A stretch of DNA of 64,000 nucleotides from Bacillus weihaiensis (GCF_001889165.1 NZ_CP016020.1:1710501-1774500), one strand, 5' to 3'. Positions 1 through 9,077 are shown, counted from the stretch's first letter. Numbers and translations: made by a program. Notes: a model not told the origin generated them from the letters alone.

Positions 1-354
1 GAACCAACCGTCTTAACAAATGTATCTGATGATTGTAAATTATCACGTGAGGAAGCTTTTGCTCCAATTATTATTGTGAATACATTCAAAGAACTAGATG
101 AGGCAATTTCCCGCCTAAACAATTCAAAATATGGACTACAAGCAGGAATATTCACTGATGATATTCATAAAGCATTTAAGGCCGCTAAAAAAATACATGC
201 TGGTGGTATTATGATCAATGATATACCAACATTTAGAGTAGATCATATGCCATATGGTGGGGTAAAAGACAGTGGATTTGGCAGAGAAGGTATAAAATAT
301 GCCGTGAAAGAATTGTCTGAAATGAAATTTATTTGTATTAATCATATAGAATAA
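1..354 (+). CDS. NAD(P)-dependent aldehyde dehydrogenase, C-terminal part (5' end outside window)
   Basis: The reading frame is open from the first base, so this is the last 117 residues of a gene that begins upstream. Visible family features are EEAFAPI, the region normally just after the catalytic Cys segment, NSKYGLQAGIFT, and the C-terminal YGGVKDSGFGREG signature that closes the active site of ALDH-superfamily enzymes. The catalytic Cys and Glu lie outside the window, so substrate cannot be judged; the tail resembles lactaldehyde/succinate-semialdehyde type ALDHs. B. subtilis has the kamA-yodP-T cluster beyond yozE, so this gene may mark a divergence from that order. Family is clear; specificity is unknown. 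Confidence 0.9.
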   Translation, partial: EPTVLTNVSDDCKLSREEAFAPIIIVNTFKELDEAISRLNNSKYGLQAGIFTDDIHKAFKAAKKIHAGGIMINDIPTFRVDHMPYGGVKDSGFGREGIKYAVKELSEMKFICINHIE

Positions 355-427
355 AAATCCGTACGGGTTTCTTTCTTCCCATTAAAAAGCTATAATTAAA
401 AAATCTTGTTTATGGGGGAATATTTGC

Positions 428-655
428 ATGAAATCCTTTTATCATTTTTTAATGAAATTTCGTCATCCAAAACCTAAAGACGAGATTTCACGTTTTGCGA
501 ATGAAGCCTATTTAGACCATAGCTTTCCGAAAAATACCGATGATTACAATGAACTTAGTTCGTATCTTGAAATGAACGGACAATATCTAAAAAGTATGTC
601 CATATTTGATGAAGCTTGGGAGCTATATAATATTGAGATAGTAAAAGGTTTGTAA
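428..655 (+). CDS. yozE: YozE family protein (UPF0346, SAM-like fold)
   Basis: This 75-residue protein is full length for the family and matches B. subtilis YozE closely at the N-terminus (MKSFYHFLMKFRHPKPKD), including the DEISRFANEAYLDHSFPK region and the FDEAWELY tail. The family adopts a sterile-alpha-motif-like helical fold and has no known biochemical role; it is soluble and probably cytoplasmic. A GGGGGA ribosome binding site precedes the ATG, and a strong terminator follows at once, so it is probably monocistronic. Its neighbours YodN and YozD are the same as in B. subtilis. Confidence 0.93.
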   Translation: MKSFYHFLMKFRHPKPKDEISRFANEAYLDHSFPKNTDDYNELSSYLEMNGQYLKSMSIFDEAWELYNIEIVKGL

Positions 656-665
656 AATGATGTGA

Positions 666-697
666 ACGAGAATGTGCAATGGCACTTCTCGTTTTTT
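666..697 (+). terminator. intrinsic terminator after yozE
   Basis: ACGAGAA...GCACTTCTCGT hairpin with a GC-rich middle, followed by six T residues, eleven bases after the yozE stop codon. Confidence 0.8.
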
Positions 698-850
698 AGA
701 TTGCTTAGGAATTGATAAGATGCATCCATCGTAAACGCTTAGACATGCAGCTTCAGCTCCTAGCCCCTCTAGGTCATAAGCCAATTTAGAATGGAAAGCA
801 AAGAACAAAACTTGCCTCTACGATGATTGCCCATTATTGAAACGACATAG
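698..850. repeat. degenerate Bacillus-type intergenic repeat
   Basis: No gene is visible between the yozE terminator and the next start. The stretch containing CAGCTTCAGCTCCTAGCCCC and AGGTCATAAGCCAA resembles a dispersed intergenic repeat recalled from several Bacillus genomes. The beginning (TTGCTTAGGAATTGATAAGATGCA) also resembles the bases after the yozD terminator at 2279, suggesting two decayed copies. Assignment is from memory of the motif, not from an alignment. Confidence 0.35.
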
Positions 851-939
851 ACAGCAAACTTCCATACGCCCATGACGAATCAATTGATCTCGCATATACT
901 ATCGTATCCTCATATCACGACAGAAGGAGTGGAGTATCT

Positions 940-1605
940 GTGAAGCCAAAAAAAAATCAACCAAGGTTTAAAATAGGAGATATTGTCGTGATAACGATGT
1001 ACGGAACTGTTGGTACTATTACAAAAATGCACTTACTTGATCATCAGTTTGTGTACGAAGTAAATCATAGTGATATCCTGTATTATGAAAATACCTTACA
1101 GCTTTATGTGGATTACGAAGGTACCATTATTGATACTGAAAAAGTGAACATAAGTATGCAATTTCAAATAGGTGATATTGTATTAGTGAAGGAGTATGGT
1201 AAATCACTCTTTAAAATAGTTGGGGTTAGAACGGAAATCTGGAGATATGAAGAAGATGGATGGGAAGAAGTAACATATGAACTTACGAGGATGGCTGATG
1301 GTGAATGGCTTGAAGCGGATGAAGATGAAATGAGCCTAATGATAAGCAATCATGAGGCTGAATCTTTTATGCAACAATTCTATCTATCTAAGTTTAGTCA
1401 AACAGATACGATAGATGAGCCAGAAATTTTATTTGACGAACAAGTGCCTTTTAATACCCATATGATAACATCAAATATAGGGATTATTGATGAGTTATTA
1501 GATATATATAATGATTATATGACATTATATCAAATGTTTAATGATCAAGAATATTTAGATATGATGAAACTAGCGATGAAAAGCTTAAAAAGATACAATA
1601 AATAA
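940..1605 (+). CDS. yodN: YodN-like protein of unknown function
   Basis: A 221-residue acidic, soluble protein with no signal peptide or membrane segment. Two similar N-terminal half-units start with RFKIGDIVVI (about residue 9) and QFQIGDIVLV (about residue 74), each a short beta-rich, SH3-like stretch, suggesting an internal duplication. The C-terminal 70 residues are helical and rich in Asp and Tyr. GGAGTGGAG lies upstream of the GTG start. Its place between yozE and yozD, and its length, match B. subtilis YodN; identity rests mainly on this synteny. No function can be assigned. Confidence 0.75.
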   Translation: MKPKKNQPRFKIGDIVVITMYGTVGTITKMHLLDHQFVYEVNHSDILYYENTLQLYVDYEGTIIDTEKVNISMQFQIGDIVLVKEYGKSLFKIVGVRTEIWRYEEDGWEEVTYELTRMADGEWLEADEDEMSLMISNHEAESFMQQFYLSKFSQTDTIDEPEILFDEQVPFNTHMITSNIGIIDELLDIYNDYMTLYQMFNDQEYLDMMKLAMKSLKRYNK

Positions 1606-1610
1606 GCTTA

Positions 1611-1799
1611 TTAAAAACCAGAAGTGAGGATGAAAAGAAGGTAAGGGACGCAAAAAAACAATATGACCACAAATAATCCTTTCATTACTCTATTTAAGAA
1701 TGTATCAAATCCTTCGCCATCTATAAATACAATCCATTTTTCCTTAAATGTTATTTGGCTATATGAATGGTGATCCGTCATTTTTTCGATTTTCATCAT
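1611..1799 (-). CDS. small single-pass membrane protein, hypothetical
   Basis: A 62-residue ORF with a good ribosome binding site (GGAGTGAAAAA before ATGATG). Residues 1-38 are polar and charged, and the C-terminal segment, about residues 39-60 (KGLFVVILFFCVPYLLFILT), is a single hydrophobic helix, giving a tail-anchored topology. It converges on yodN with only five bases between the stop codons. I do not recognise the family. The ribosome binding site and the membrane segment support a real gene; overlap with no other frame also helps. Confidence 0.6.
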   Translation of the reverse strand: MMKIEKMTDHHSYSQITFKEKWIVFIDGEGFDTFLNRVMKGLFVVILFFCVPYLLFILTSGF

Positions 1800-2051
1800 T
1801 TTTTCACTCCTATATCGTAATAGCTTGTCCTCTTACTAAAACTTATATGATGAAACGAAATTTTTTATACTTAATCATTCTAAAAAACTGAGAAATAATA
1901 TGCTCCAATTGGCAGTTACCTAGTGTTTTTTGTCAAAATCCTTCTAAATAACGGAAACCTTTTTTCATAGAATTGTGATGATAAAAAATATAATCTTCCT
2001 AGACATATGTCCACTAGTAAGGACATAAACAATTATAGAGGGGGCGATATT

Positions 2052-2234
2052 GTGAAGGAAATTGAAGTAATTATTGATACAGAGGAAATTGCGGAGTTCT
2101 TTTACAATGAGCTCACAAAAAGAGGGTATGTACCAGCTGAAGATGAGTTAGGTGAGCTGGCTGATATTACATTTGATTACCTTCTGAATAAATGTATCAT
2201 TGATGAGGATATGGACGGAGAAGATTTTGATTAA
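2052..2234 (+). CDS. yozD: YozD family protein
   Basis: A 60-residue acidic protein (KEIEVIIDTEEIAEFFYNEL at the N-terminus, ELADITFDYLLNKC in the middle) matching the small YozD family of unknown function. A longer reading frame starts at 2007, but the GTG at 2052 has AGAGGGGG seven bases upstream and gives the conserved N-terminus, so the shorter form is preferred. It lies next to yodN as in B. subtilis. Probably cytoplasmic. Confidence 0.88.
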   Translation: MKEIEVIIDTEEIAEFFYNELTKRGYVPAEDELGELADITFDYLLNKCIIDEDMDGEDFD

Positions 2235-2248
2235 GAAGTAAATACTTG

Positions 2249-2278
2249 AAGGATGGCACAAAAGTCATCCTTTTTTTC
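2249..2278 (+). terminator. intrinsic terminator after yozD
   Basis: AAGGATG / CATCCTT stem, about 10-nt loop, then seven T residues, 15 bases after the stop codon. Confidence 0.85.
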
Positions 2279-2525
2279 ATTGCTTAGCAAACTATAAAAT
2301 GCACCCGATTGTTGGTATATATGCTTCGCCACCTAAAGTAAGCACCTAGCAACGAATCACAGGCCGTCCTCTTTTAGATTACCTTGATCTAAGGTGACCA
2401 AGGTAGTCAGAGCGTATGGTTTATCTAGTAAAGAGCTTCAAGGTATGCTTTAGCCACAAATGAATAAAAAGTAAGGGGTAAGCTTGATACAATCTAAACT
2501 TTAAAAATTGTGCGAACTGCTGTAC

Positions 2526-3590
2526 TTAAGAAAGTATTGTCTTAGCTTTACTTAACGTGGAAAGTAAAGCTATATCTTTTTTAACGTTCTTTGAAATATC
2601 TCTAAATGTATCCTCTTCCTGGACAAACCATGTTTTCCCTAAATCCCAATGTGAAAACCAATCTTGTTTTTTGAACATAGAATGATGTACATTGTTCCAT
2701 ACTTTGCTTAGTATTGGACTCACATGTTTCGAAGTATGGTGTTTAGATGAGAAAATAGCGGGCCAATAATCCTCTCTAGAGCCTGTATGTTCAACTTTAA
2801 AAGCAAAGGAAATAAATGATTGGATACGATTTTTTGTGAATAGAAGATGGTATAATTGCTTACCGATTTTTATTCTATTTTGCACATCTGAAAAGTCTTT
2901 AATTTCTTTTCCAGCAAGAGAAAATCGACTTAAAAAAGGATATTTTTTATATGGAAATATAACATGTGTAAAACCTAGACGATCCTGTAATAGATAGGAA
3001 AGAGATTGGAGAACCGCTTTTTTTGTGAGATCCAACGACAAAAGGTGCTTTTCAATATATTGTTGTTCATTTGTTATGAGTCCGTATGTCAAAAGCTCGG
3101 AATGTTGATTTAGATAAAAATCCTCCCAAATCGGGATCATAAATTTAGATACATTAAATGCTGGTAGCAGGTGAAATAGTGGAACCTCTTCATTTTTACT
3201 TATTTCATAAAGGAGAAGTTGTGGATAAGCGTCATGAAAAATTAAGAAGTTTGCTCTTTCTAAAAAGTGAAAAAGAATCGTTTTTTGCTCATCTTTTAGC
3301 AGTGGTGTAAGTAATGATCCTTTTAAGTCGGTCATATTATATCCACCGTTTCTAGAGACCATATGAGCTAAAAATGACCAATGAATTTCTTGATGATTGC
3401 TAAAAAATCTCAAGTATGCATTTGTTCTGGTTAAATTATTTCTATTTGCTTGCTTTGTTGTATGTTTTACCATACTAATTACTTGCTTCTCTCTGTCGGT
3501 CAAAACGAGAGGAGTATGATCATTTAGGATACTTTGGATTTTATTAGTAAGTTCAGTGAGGTGGTCTTGTTCTTCTGTTAAAATAGCCAT
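2526..3590 (-). CDS. DUF2515 family protein (YppC-like)
   Basis: About 354 residues. The N-terminal third carries the family block TRTNAYLRFFSNHQEIHWSF followed by LAHMVSRNGGYNMTDLKG, the hallmark of DUF2515 (B. subtilis YppC). There is no signal peptide or clear membrane segment, and the protein is rich in His, Phe and Lys. The frame opens at a GTG at 3599, but the ATG at 3590 has AGGGTGA at good spacing and is chosen. No function is known. B. subtilis keeps yppC elsewhere, so its presence here is one of the breaks in synteny. Confidence 0.8.
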   Translation of the reverse strand: MAILTEEQDHLTELTNKIQSILNDHTPLVLTDREKQVISMVKHTTKQANRNNLTRTNAYLRFFSNHQEIHWSFLAHMVSRNGGYNMTDLKGSLLTPLLKDEQKTILFHFLERANFLIFHDAYPQLLLYEISKNEEVPLFHLLPAFNVSKFMIPIWEDFYLNQHSELLTYGLITNEQQYIEKHLLSLDLTKKAVLQSLSYLLQDRLGFTHVIFPYKKYPFLSRFSLAGKEIKDFSDVQNRIKIGKQLYHLLFTKNRIQSFISFAFKVEHTGSREDYWPAIFSSKHHTSKHVSPILSKVWNNVHHSMFKKQDWFSHWDLGKTWFVQEEDTFRDISKNVKKDIALLSTLSKAKTILS

Positions 3591-4091
3591 GTAAATCACC
3601 CTAATATTTTTTGATAAGAATTGTTCTGTAAAACGTCGATATAGATTTTTTTACAGACATTGGTTTACCGCGGTAAGAAAAGTGAAAAATCTCAAGTACC
3701 GACTTCTTCATAAAGTAATTCTTCTTCGTGCGGCCTGGAAGTTACCTTTACGTCTCCCGCGCCTAGGGTACTCCCTTCGACACGCTGCCTCCGCAAAAGC
3801 CACATATCTTTCTCTCCCATTCACAAAGTATATAAAACATTCACCCTTAACACATTCTCTTTAGAATAGAAATACGTTATTGTACACACGGTCTCATCCT
3901 GGAATGGAAGGATTTTATTTCCTCCTAAATAATAGGTCGTTCAAAGAATCATTTGAATTCGTTTGTTGTAAATACTTTAGTATTCTATGAAATAAGTGAA
4001 ACTTATGTTCAAAATTGTCGTATATATATGTATAGAAATCGAAACTAGATAGCTCATCGGTATCTAATAAGAATGTAAGTGAGGGGAAAAT
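3591..4091. other. non-coding stretch between DUF2515 gene and kinase operon
   Basis: About 500 bases with no convincing gene. An ORF at 3682-3864 lacks a ribosome binding site and has atypical Arg/Leu-rich composition. A more GC-rich patch near 3725-3800 (CCCGCGCCTAGGGTACTCCC) stands out from the AT-rich surroundings and may be a decayed repeat. The promoter for the downstream operon presumably lies in the last 150 bases, but no clear consensus was found. Confidence 0.4.
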
Positions 4092-4280
4092 ATGATCAAA
4101 AAAATACTGAAATCCATTCTTTCATCGAGTAAGCCTACACAACATCGACGTTCCTATAGTTCAAGTGATGTTAATCATCGTAAGTATGGAAAGCCATATC
4201 ACCCTTCAAGATATGGGCACCAATATTATAAGAAGAAACACAAATCAAGTAGTAGATTCTCGCGTTCCTACAGTAGTTAA
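4092..4280 (+). CDS. small basic Ser/Tyr/His-rich protein upstream of kinase
   Basis: A 62-residue, very basic protein: a short amphipathic start (MIKKILKSILSSS), then a low-complexity tract of Ser, Tyr, His, Lys and Arg with little hydrophobic content and ending RFSRSYSS. GAGGGGAAAAT gives a strong ribosome binding site. The stop codon overlaps the next ATG by one base (TAATG), so translation is coupled to the kinase. I do not recognise the family. The many serines next to a Ser/Thr kinase suggest, as inference only, a substrate or adaptor. Confidence 0.7.
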   Translation: MIKKILKSILSSSKPTQHRRSYSSSDVNHRKYGKPYHPSRYGHQYYKKKHKSSSRFSRSYSS

Positions 4281-5092
4281 TGAGAGGATTATGTAAAAAA
4301 ATTGTCCAAATAACAGAACGCCCATTGAAGGATGGCACCATTATTAATGGGCGTTTTACCATATGTAGATGGTTAGGAAAAGGAAGTTTTGGCTTTACAT
4401 ATATAGTGAAAGAGCACAGCTCGGAGAACTTGTATGTATTGAAACAATTACGAAAATATAAGATGATGGTCCCGCGGTCTGATCATCACTCATTACAACG
4501 TGAAGGGAACATTTTGAAGGAGCTTGATCATGAAGCCTTTCCTACTATAATTGATGAGTTTACCTATAACAATAAACACTTCTTAGTAATGGAGTTAATT
4601 CATGGGAAAACCTATGAAGAGATCATTTTTGCTGATGAGATAAAATTTTCTGAAATTGATTCATTTAAAGAGCTACTGAAAATACTTTTTCACATTAAAT
4701 ACCTTCATGATAAGGAATATGTTCACAGAGACTTAAGAATACCAAATATTATAAAAAGAGAAAATCATGTATTTATTATTGATTTTGGTCTTGCAAGAAA
4801 AATTAGTGAGTATGACGAGGATTTAGATAAAGCATCTGAGGACAAGAAACTATTTAGAGAAGTCTCGTTTAAAAGCGATTTCTATGCTTTAGGACATTTT
4901 TTACTATTTTTACTTTATTCCTCCTATGAACCTACTTCAAATAAAAAGCGAACATGGGAAGAAGAACTAAACATATCAGTAGATGGGGCAAGGATTATAC
5001 GCAAATTACTTCAAATAGAGCCTCCATATGAATATATCGATGAAGTGATTAGATCAGTTGAAACATACATAAAAGCTAATGAGGTGCTTTAG
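4280..5092 (+). CDS. Ser/Thr protein kinase (YbdM-like, kinase domain only)
   Basis: A 270-residue eukaryotic-type kinase domain without a membrane segment or extracellular module. Visible motifs: Gly-rich loop GKGSFG (33-38), the VLKQL lysine (Lys55), catalytic loop VHRDLRIPN (His149-Asn156) and DFGLAR (168-173). All catalytic residues are present, so it is probably active. The activation loop is short and the C-lobe ends early, as in small soluble Bacillus kinases such as YbdM. The start has no ribosome binding site of its own and overlaps the upstream stop codon; the stop is followed directly by spo0M, implying a three-gene operon. Confidence 0.9.
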   Translation: MRGLCKKIVQITERPLKDGTIINGRFTICRWLGKGSFGFTYIVKEHSSENLYVLKQLRKYKMMVPRSDHHSLQREGNILKELDHEAFPTIIDEFTYNNKHFLVMELIHGKTYEEIIFADEIKFSEIDSFKELLKILFHIKYLHDKEYVHRDLRIPNIIKRENHVFIIDFGLARKISEYDEDLDKASEDKKLFREVSFKSDFYALGHFLLFLLYSSYEPTSNKKRTWEEELNISVDGARIIRKLLQIEPPYEYIDEVIRSVETYIKANEVL

Positions 5093-5863
5093 ATGTCACT
5101 ATTTAATAAAATTTTAGCGAGTATAGGGATAGGTTCAGTTAAGGTTGATACAAAGCTATCAGATAGCATGATTAGGATAGGTGAAGATGTAGAAGGAATT
5201 GTAGAAGTAATTGGTGGTAATGTAGATCAGGCTATTGAAGAAATTTATTTAACAGTAAATACAAATTTTGAAAAAGAAGAAGATGACCGAGTGATTCATA
5301 AACAAGCCGTTATAGCCACAGTGAAATTAAACGAGCCGTTTGTCATGATGCCAGGTGAAACAAAAACCATTCCGTTTAAGTTTCAGCTTCCAATTGACAC
5401 ACCGATATCAGCTGGCTCCTCAAAAGTTTGGATTCAAACCGGGATTGATATAAGAGGTTCGCTCGATCCGTCAGATCGGGATATTGTAACTGTTCTCCCG
5501 CATCCTTATATGGAAGAGATAGTAGAAGTACTTACTGAATTAGGCTTTAAACAAAGAAAAGTGAAAAATGAGGCAGCCTCCTATAAACTTCGTAGAAGGT
5601 TACCATTTATTCAAGAGTTTGAATTTATTCCTGTCTCAGGAGAGTACGTGGGGGATTTTGACGAAATTGAAGTTGTTTTTTTCCCAGTAAACAATACGAA
5701 ACTAGAAGTTGTCTTAGAAGTTGACCGAAGAGCAAAAGGGATTGCTGGCTTTTTATCAGAAGCTTTAGATATGGATGAATCTATTTTAAAACTTACCATA
5801 TCTGAATCTGACATCCCTTACCTAAAGCAAATATTTGCAAAGATATTGGATAATCATAGATAA
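5093..5863 (+). CDS. spo0M: Sporulation-control protein Spo0M
   Basis: 256 residues, the length of B. subtilis Spo0M. It begins SLFNKILASIGIGSVKVDT and has the arrestin-like beta-sandwich features of the SpoOM family, including the PHPYMEEIVEVLTELGF region and the FGFI-type C-terminal half. Spo0M affects entry into sporulation and cell division in B. subtilis; the mechanism is not settled. The ATG follows the kinase stop codon directly, with GAGGTG upstream, so the genes are co-transcribed. A strong terminator follows. The kinase linkage is unlike the B. subtilis locus. Confidence 0.95.
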   Translation: MSLFNKILASIGIGSVKVDTKLSDSMIRIGEDVEGIVEVIGGNVDQAIEEIYLTVNTNFEKEEDDRVIHKQAVIATVKLNEPFVMMPGETKTIPFKFQLPIDTPISAGSSKVWIQTGIDIRGSLDPSDRDIVTVLPHPYMEEIVEVLTELGFKQRKVKNEAASYKLRRRLPFIQEFEFIPVSGEYVGDFDEIEVVFFPVNNTKLEVVLEVDRRAKGIAGFLSEALDMDESILKLTISESDIPYLKQIFAKILDNHR

Positions 5864-5872
5864 ATAGGCCTT

Positions 5873-5909
5873 AGAGAGAAGAATTTACTTTGATCTTCTC
5901 TCTTTTTTA
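5873..5909 (+). terminator. intrinsic terminator after spo0M
   Basis: Perfect 10-bp stem AGAGAGAAGA / TCTTCTCTCT, 11-nt loop, then a T run; ends the peptide-kinase-spo0M operon. Confidence 0.9.
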
Positions 5910-6221
5910 CTTAGTAAGATCTAAGAGTCATTACTCGTCCATAAGGAGCTCTGTTGATATTTAATAAAAAGGAAAAAACGTCTATAATAAACATGAAGAT
6001 CGTAGGTTCTACAAACTTAAAATGACGCAAAGAGAATCATTATGAGGGTGTCATTTATTATAAGGGAACGCATGATCTATTAACAATGCGGAAAAGGTAC
6101 GTAAAGAGTTTTGTGAAAAAATGAAAAGAAAAGATATGAAAGTACCTATTAGTACATAAAATTATTTTAAATAAAACTAATTTAGTGTATGTTTTGTATG
6201 TAAACTTGAGGGAGAATGGAA

Positions 6222-7391
6222 ATGGAAGAAAAAACGTATAGTAGTCTGGTAAGTAGAGTGGATAAATCAAAGAAGAAAAAGAGGCGTTTGAAGAAATCGG
6301 TTAACCGTCTTTTGTCATTTGTTCTATTTCTTATCATCTTGGGATTAACTCCCTTGCTAATCAATATAACAAAAGAATCAGTTTCTACTAGTAGTAGTCA
6401 CCCTTCAAAAGAAGTAACTTTAGTAGATAAGACAAACCCAATAGTAAAAGACAGTTTGACGACAACGATTAAAGTGAGTGCAGCAGGTGATTTTACATTA
6501 GGGAGAGATGAGAGCTATCCATTTGAAGGATCATTTGATGAAGAAGCAATGAATAATGGTTATGGTTACTTTGTAGAAGGGATAGAAAAGCTATTTAAAG
6601 AGGATGATTTTACGTCTGTAAATTTGGAAACAACGCTGACTACCGCTACTGAAAAGGCGGAAAAAACATTTCGTTTTAAAGGAGATCCTTCTTATGCTCA
6701 AATTCTAAATATGGCAGGTATTGATGCTGTTAATTTAGCAAATAATCATATGTTTGATTATTTACAAGAAGGCTATGAAGATACTAAGCATGCATTGAAA
6801 TTACAACAGATCGGCTATTTTGGTTATGAAAATACTTATATGACAACAGTGAAAGGTATAAAAATTGGAGCACTTGGGTATGAAGGTTGGCAAGATAGTG
6901 AAGAACTTAGGAGAAAGATAAAAGGCGAGATGAATAGTTTAAGAGAACAAGGTGCTCAAATCGTCATCATCCATTTTCATTGGGGGGAAGAAAAACAATA
7001 TGTACCCAATGAAAGTCAAAAATCGCTTGCAAGGTTCTCAGTTGATCATGGAGCAGATTTAATTATAGGACACCATCCACATGTCATTCAGGGAATTGAA
7101 GAGTATAAAGAGAAGTTTATTGTGTATAGCTTAGGAAACTTTATGTTTGGAGGGAACAAGAATCCTACTGATAAGGATACATTTGTTTTTCAACAAACGT
7201 TTTATATAGAGAATGGGTATTTAACAAATAAGAAAGACATTAATGTATTGCCTTTCTCAATATCATCAGTTACTCATCGAAATAACTATCAACCAGTACC
7301 TTTAGTTGATCAAGAAAATGAACGAGTAAAAAATAAAATCATTCAATATTCTAACCATATTGATGGTGCAAGTTGGGTTGCTTATGAGTGA
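6222..7391 (+). CDS. CapA family protein (calcineurin-like metallophosphatase fold)
   Basis: About 389 residues with one N-terminal membrane anchor (about residues 28-48, after a Lys/Arg-rich cytoplasmic tail), so the catalytic domain faces the cell surface. The CapA domain is marked by AAGDFTLGRD, NLETTLTT, DAVNLANNHMFDY, IIHFHWGEE and IIGHHPHVIQG, the metal-binding Asp/Asn/His set of this metallophosphatase-like family. Relatives include PgsA/CapA of poly-gamma-glutamate synthesis, but no pgsBC genes are nearby, so a capsule role is not supported. The ATG at 6222 is chosen over 6216 because the GGGAG site is too close to the first. Apparently monocistronic. Confidence 0.88.
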   Translation: MEEKTYSSLVSRVDKSKKKKRRLKKSVNRLLSFVLFLIILGLTPLLINITKESVSTSSSHPSKEVTLVDKTNPIVKDSLTTTIKVSAAGDFTLGRDESYPFEGSFDEEAMNNGYGYFVEGIEKLFKEDDFTSVNLETTLTTATEKAEKTFRFKGDPSYAQILNMAGIDAVNLANNHMFDYLQEGYEDTKHALKLQQIGYFGYENTYMTTVKGIKIGALGYEGWQDSEELRRKIKGEMNSLREQGAQIVIIHFHWGEEKQYVPNESQKSLARFSVDHGADLIIGHHPHVIQGIEEYKEKFIVYSLGNFMFGGNKNPTDKDTFVFQQTFYIENGYLTNKKDINVLPFSISSVTHRNNYQPVPLVDQENERVKNKIIQYSNHIDGASWVAYE

Positions 7392-7438
7392 AGAATAGTA
7401 AAGCCATATGAAATTCCATACTTTTTCTACAATTGAAC

Positions 7439-7480
7439 AGATAGCAAGGAATAAGTTTGATTTTATCCCTTGCTATCTTA
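7439..7480. terminator. bidirectional terminator between capA-like gene and dat
   Basis: AGATAGCAAGG / CCTTGCTATCT inverted repeat between convergent genes, with AT-rich flanks on both sides. Confidence 0.75.
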
Positions 7481-7483
7481 TTA

Positions 7484-8353
7484 TTAATCGAATGATTTAG
7501 ATAGATTCCCGCATTGCTTTTCAATTTCAGAAGTAAAAAGTTGTTGTAATTGACGTGTGAGAGTACCAGGATCACCGTTTCCAATTCTTTGCTTGTTAAT
7601 TTGGATAACTGGCATAACCTCTGTAGTAGTTCCTGTTAGAAATACCTCATCGGCTTTCACCATGTCTTCGATTGTAAATGGTTTTTCTTCTACAACAAAC
7701 CCCGTTTTTTTACAAATCGATAAAAGAACTTGTCTTGTAATTCCATTTAAGATGTAATGATTAGCAGGATGCGTATACAATACCTGATTTTTAATCATCC
7801 ATACGTTCGAAGAACTTCCTTCAGTTACTATTGTACCTCTATGTTGAATAGCCTCAAAGCTATTAGAATCAACAGCTTCTTGTTTAGCAAGAATATTTGG
7901 CAGCAGGTTTAGACTTTTAATATCACAACGTAGCCAGCGAATGTCTTCTACTGTAATGGTAGTAACGCCTGACTTCATTGGAACTATTGGTAATGCAAGC
8001 TCTTTAGTGTAAGCAATATAAACTGGTTCACAAGGAGGTGATGGAAAAGCGTGATTTCTTTTTGAAACTCCTCTTGTTAGTTGGAGGTAAACGATTCCCG
8101 TTGATAAAGATGTAGTATGAATTAGCTCATTTATTTTTTCTTGCATTTCACCTACTTGATAAGGAACGTTAATTTTAATCTCATTTGCACTTTTTATGAA
8201 TCTTTTTAGGTGTTCTTCCGCAGTAAATAATTTTCCGTTGTACACTCTAATGACCTCGTATACACCATCACCAAATTGATAGCCTCGATCCTCCAGGTCA
8301 ATGTTTATTGAATCTCTTTCGAAAATTGAATTATTATAAATTATCATATCCAT
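7484..8353 (-). CDS. dat: D-amino acid (D-alanine) aminotransferase
   Basis: A class IV PLP aminotransferase of about 289 residues. Visible features: DLEDRGYQFGDGVYEVIRVYNG at the N-terminus (split here: DRGYQFGDGVYEV is the diagnostic part), the PLP-lysine region DIKSLNLLPNILAKQEA, and GTIVTEGSSSNVWM and FLTGTTTEVMPV near the phosphate-binding loops. The R-x-H signature expected of D-amino acid transaminases is present as QHRGT. It makes D-Glu and D-Ala for the cell wall from D-Ala/2-oxoglutarate or pyruvate. The ATG at 8353 has GAGGGAG at the right spacing; the upstream in-frame ATG is too close to it. Confidence 0.93.
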   Translation of the reverse strand: MDMIIYNNSIFERDSINIDLEDRGYQFGDGVYEVIRVYNGKLFTAEEHLKRFIKSANEIKINVPYQVGEMQEKINELIHTTSLSTGIVYLQLTRGVSKRNHAFPSPPCEPVYIAYTKELALPIVPMKSGVTTITVEDIRWLRCDIKSLNLLPNILAKQEAVDSNSFEAIQHRGTIVTEGSSSNVWMIKNQVLYTHPANHYILNGITRQVLLSICKKTGFVVEEKPFTIEDMVKADEVFLTGTTTEVMPVIQINKQRIGNGDPGTLTRQLQQLFTSEIEKQCGNLSKSFD

Positions 8354-9077
8354 ATACATGCTCCCTCAAAAAAGAATATGTATATTTTATCACAAATTAT
8401 CAAATAATTTTATTCTATGGAATCAATTTCATAAATGCCTATTTAAGATACTTATATCTACAGACTTTTAGCTATTTATAAAATGTCGGGTCTAGTTGAA
8501 TTCCGTTCCAGTTGCTCGCTTTTTGCGTGGCGAAAAGGTGAGCCCCATTTTAAGTCATTTTCGTTTAAAGAACGTATTTATAAGCAATAATCTTTTTGAA
8601 AATAGTCAGTGTGTAAATCTTAAGCAGTTTGCTGTTGATATAACATAGCATGGATACGATCTACCAAAAGCCGCAATCAAGAAAGAATTTACTACATGAA
8701 ATCCATACAATCATTCTAGTAGCCAAGGAGTAAAACATAGCAATAAATTAGCTTTTTGGAAACGTGATTTCTTCATCACTACAGAGGGTATTGGATGACA
8801 ATCGATAGTTAAAAAATAGCTTAAAATCGTTGGGAGCTTCTACATCATATACTTCATATAGTTCCATTAGTTTTAGTAATTGAAATTTTAATTATTGAAA
8901 ATGGTTTGCTCTTACAATCTCTTCCTTTAGTAGTGAGTTTAATCCATTTCTTATGTTATTGGTTACGTATATGTGCATGGCATCATACTAAGTGCTATGA
9001 ATTCCTTTTAGTAATAGGAGGTGAAGGTTTTGTAGGTATGTGAAGGTTTTTCCTAATAATACTTACAAAACAACAGA
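8354..9077. other. long intergenic region with repeat remnant
   Basis: About 720 bases without a supportable gene. At 8494-8555 TTCCGTTCCAGTTGCTCGCT followed by GGCGAAAAGGTGAGCCC resembles a decayed copy of the repeat class also seen at 15030 and 54533. The rest is AT-rich with multiple stops in all frames. Near the end, a strong AGGAGGTGA at 9017-9025 is followed by stop codons rather than a gene. Confidence 0.4.

Noticed and set aside
3682-3864. 60-codon ORF upstream of the kinase operon
   Set aside because: No ribosome binding site; lies in a GC-rich patch that looks like decayed repeat sequence.
4040-4075. ECF-type (sigma-W-like) promoter GAAAC ... CGGTA before the Ser-rich peptide gene
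   Set aside because: The spacer is about 12 bases, too short for a sigma-W promoter, although Spo0M control by alternative sigma factors would make it attractive.
8354-9077. Magnesium riboswitch before the CNNM transporter gene
   Set aside because: I could not find the conserved M-box or ykoK-type core or a terminator/antiterminator pair in the leader.
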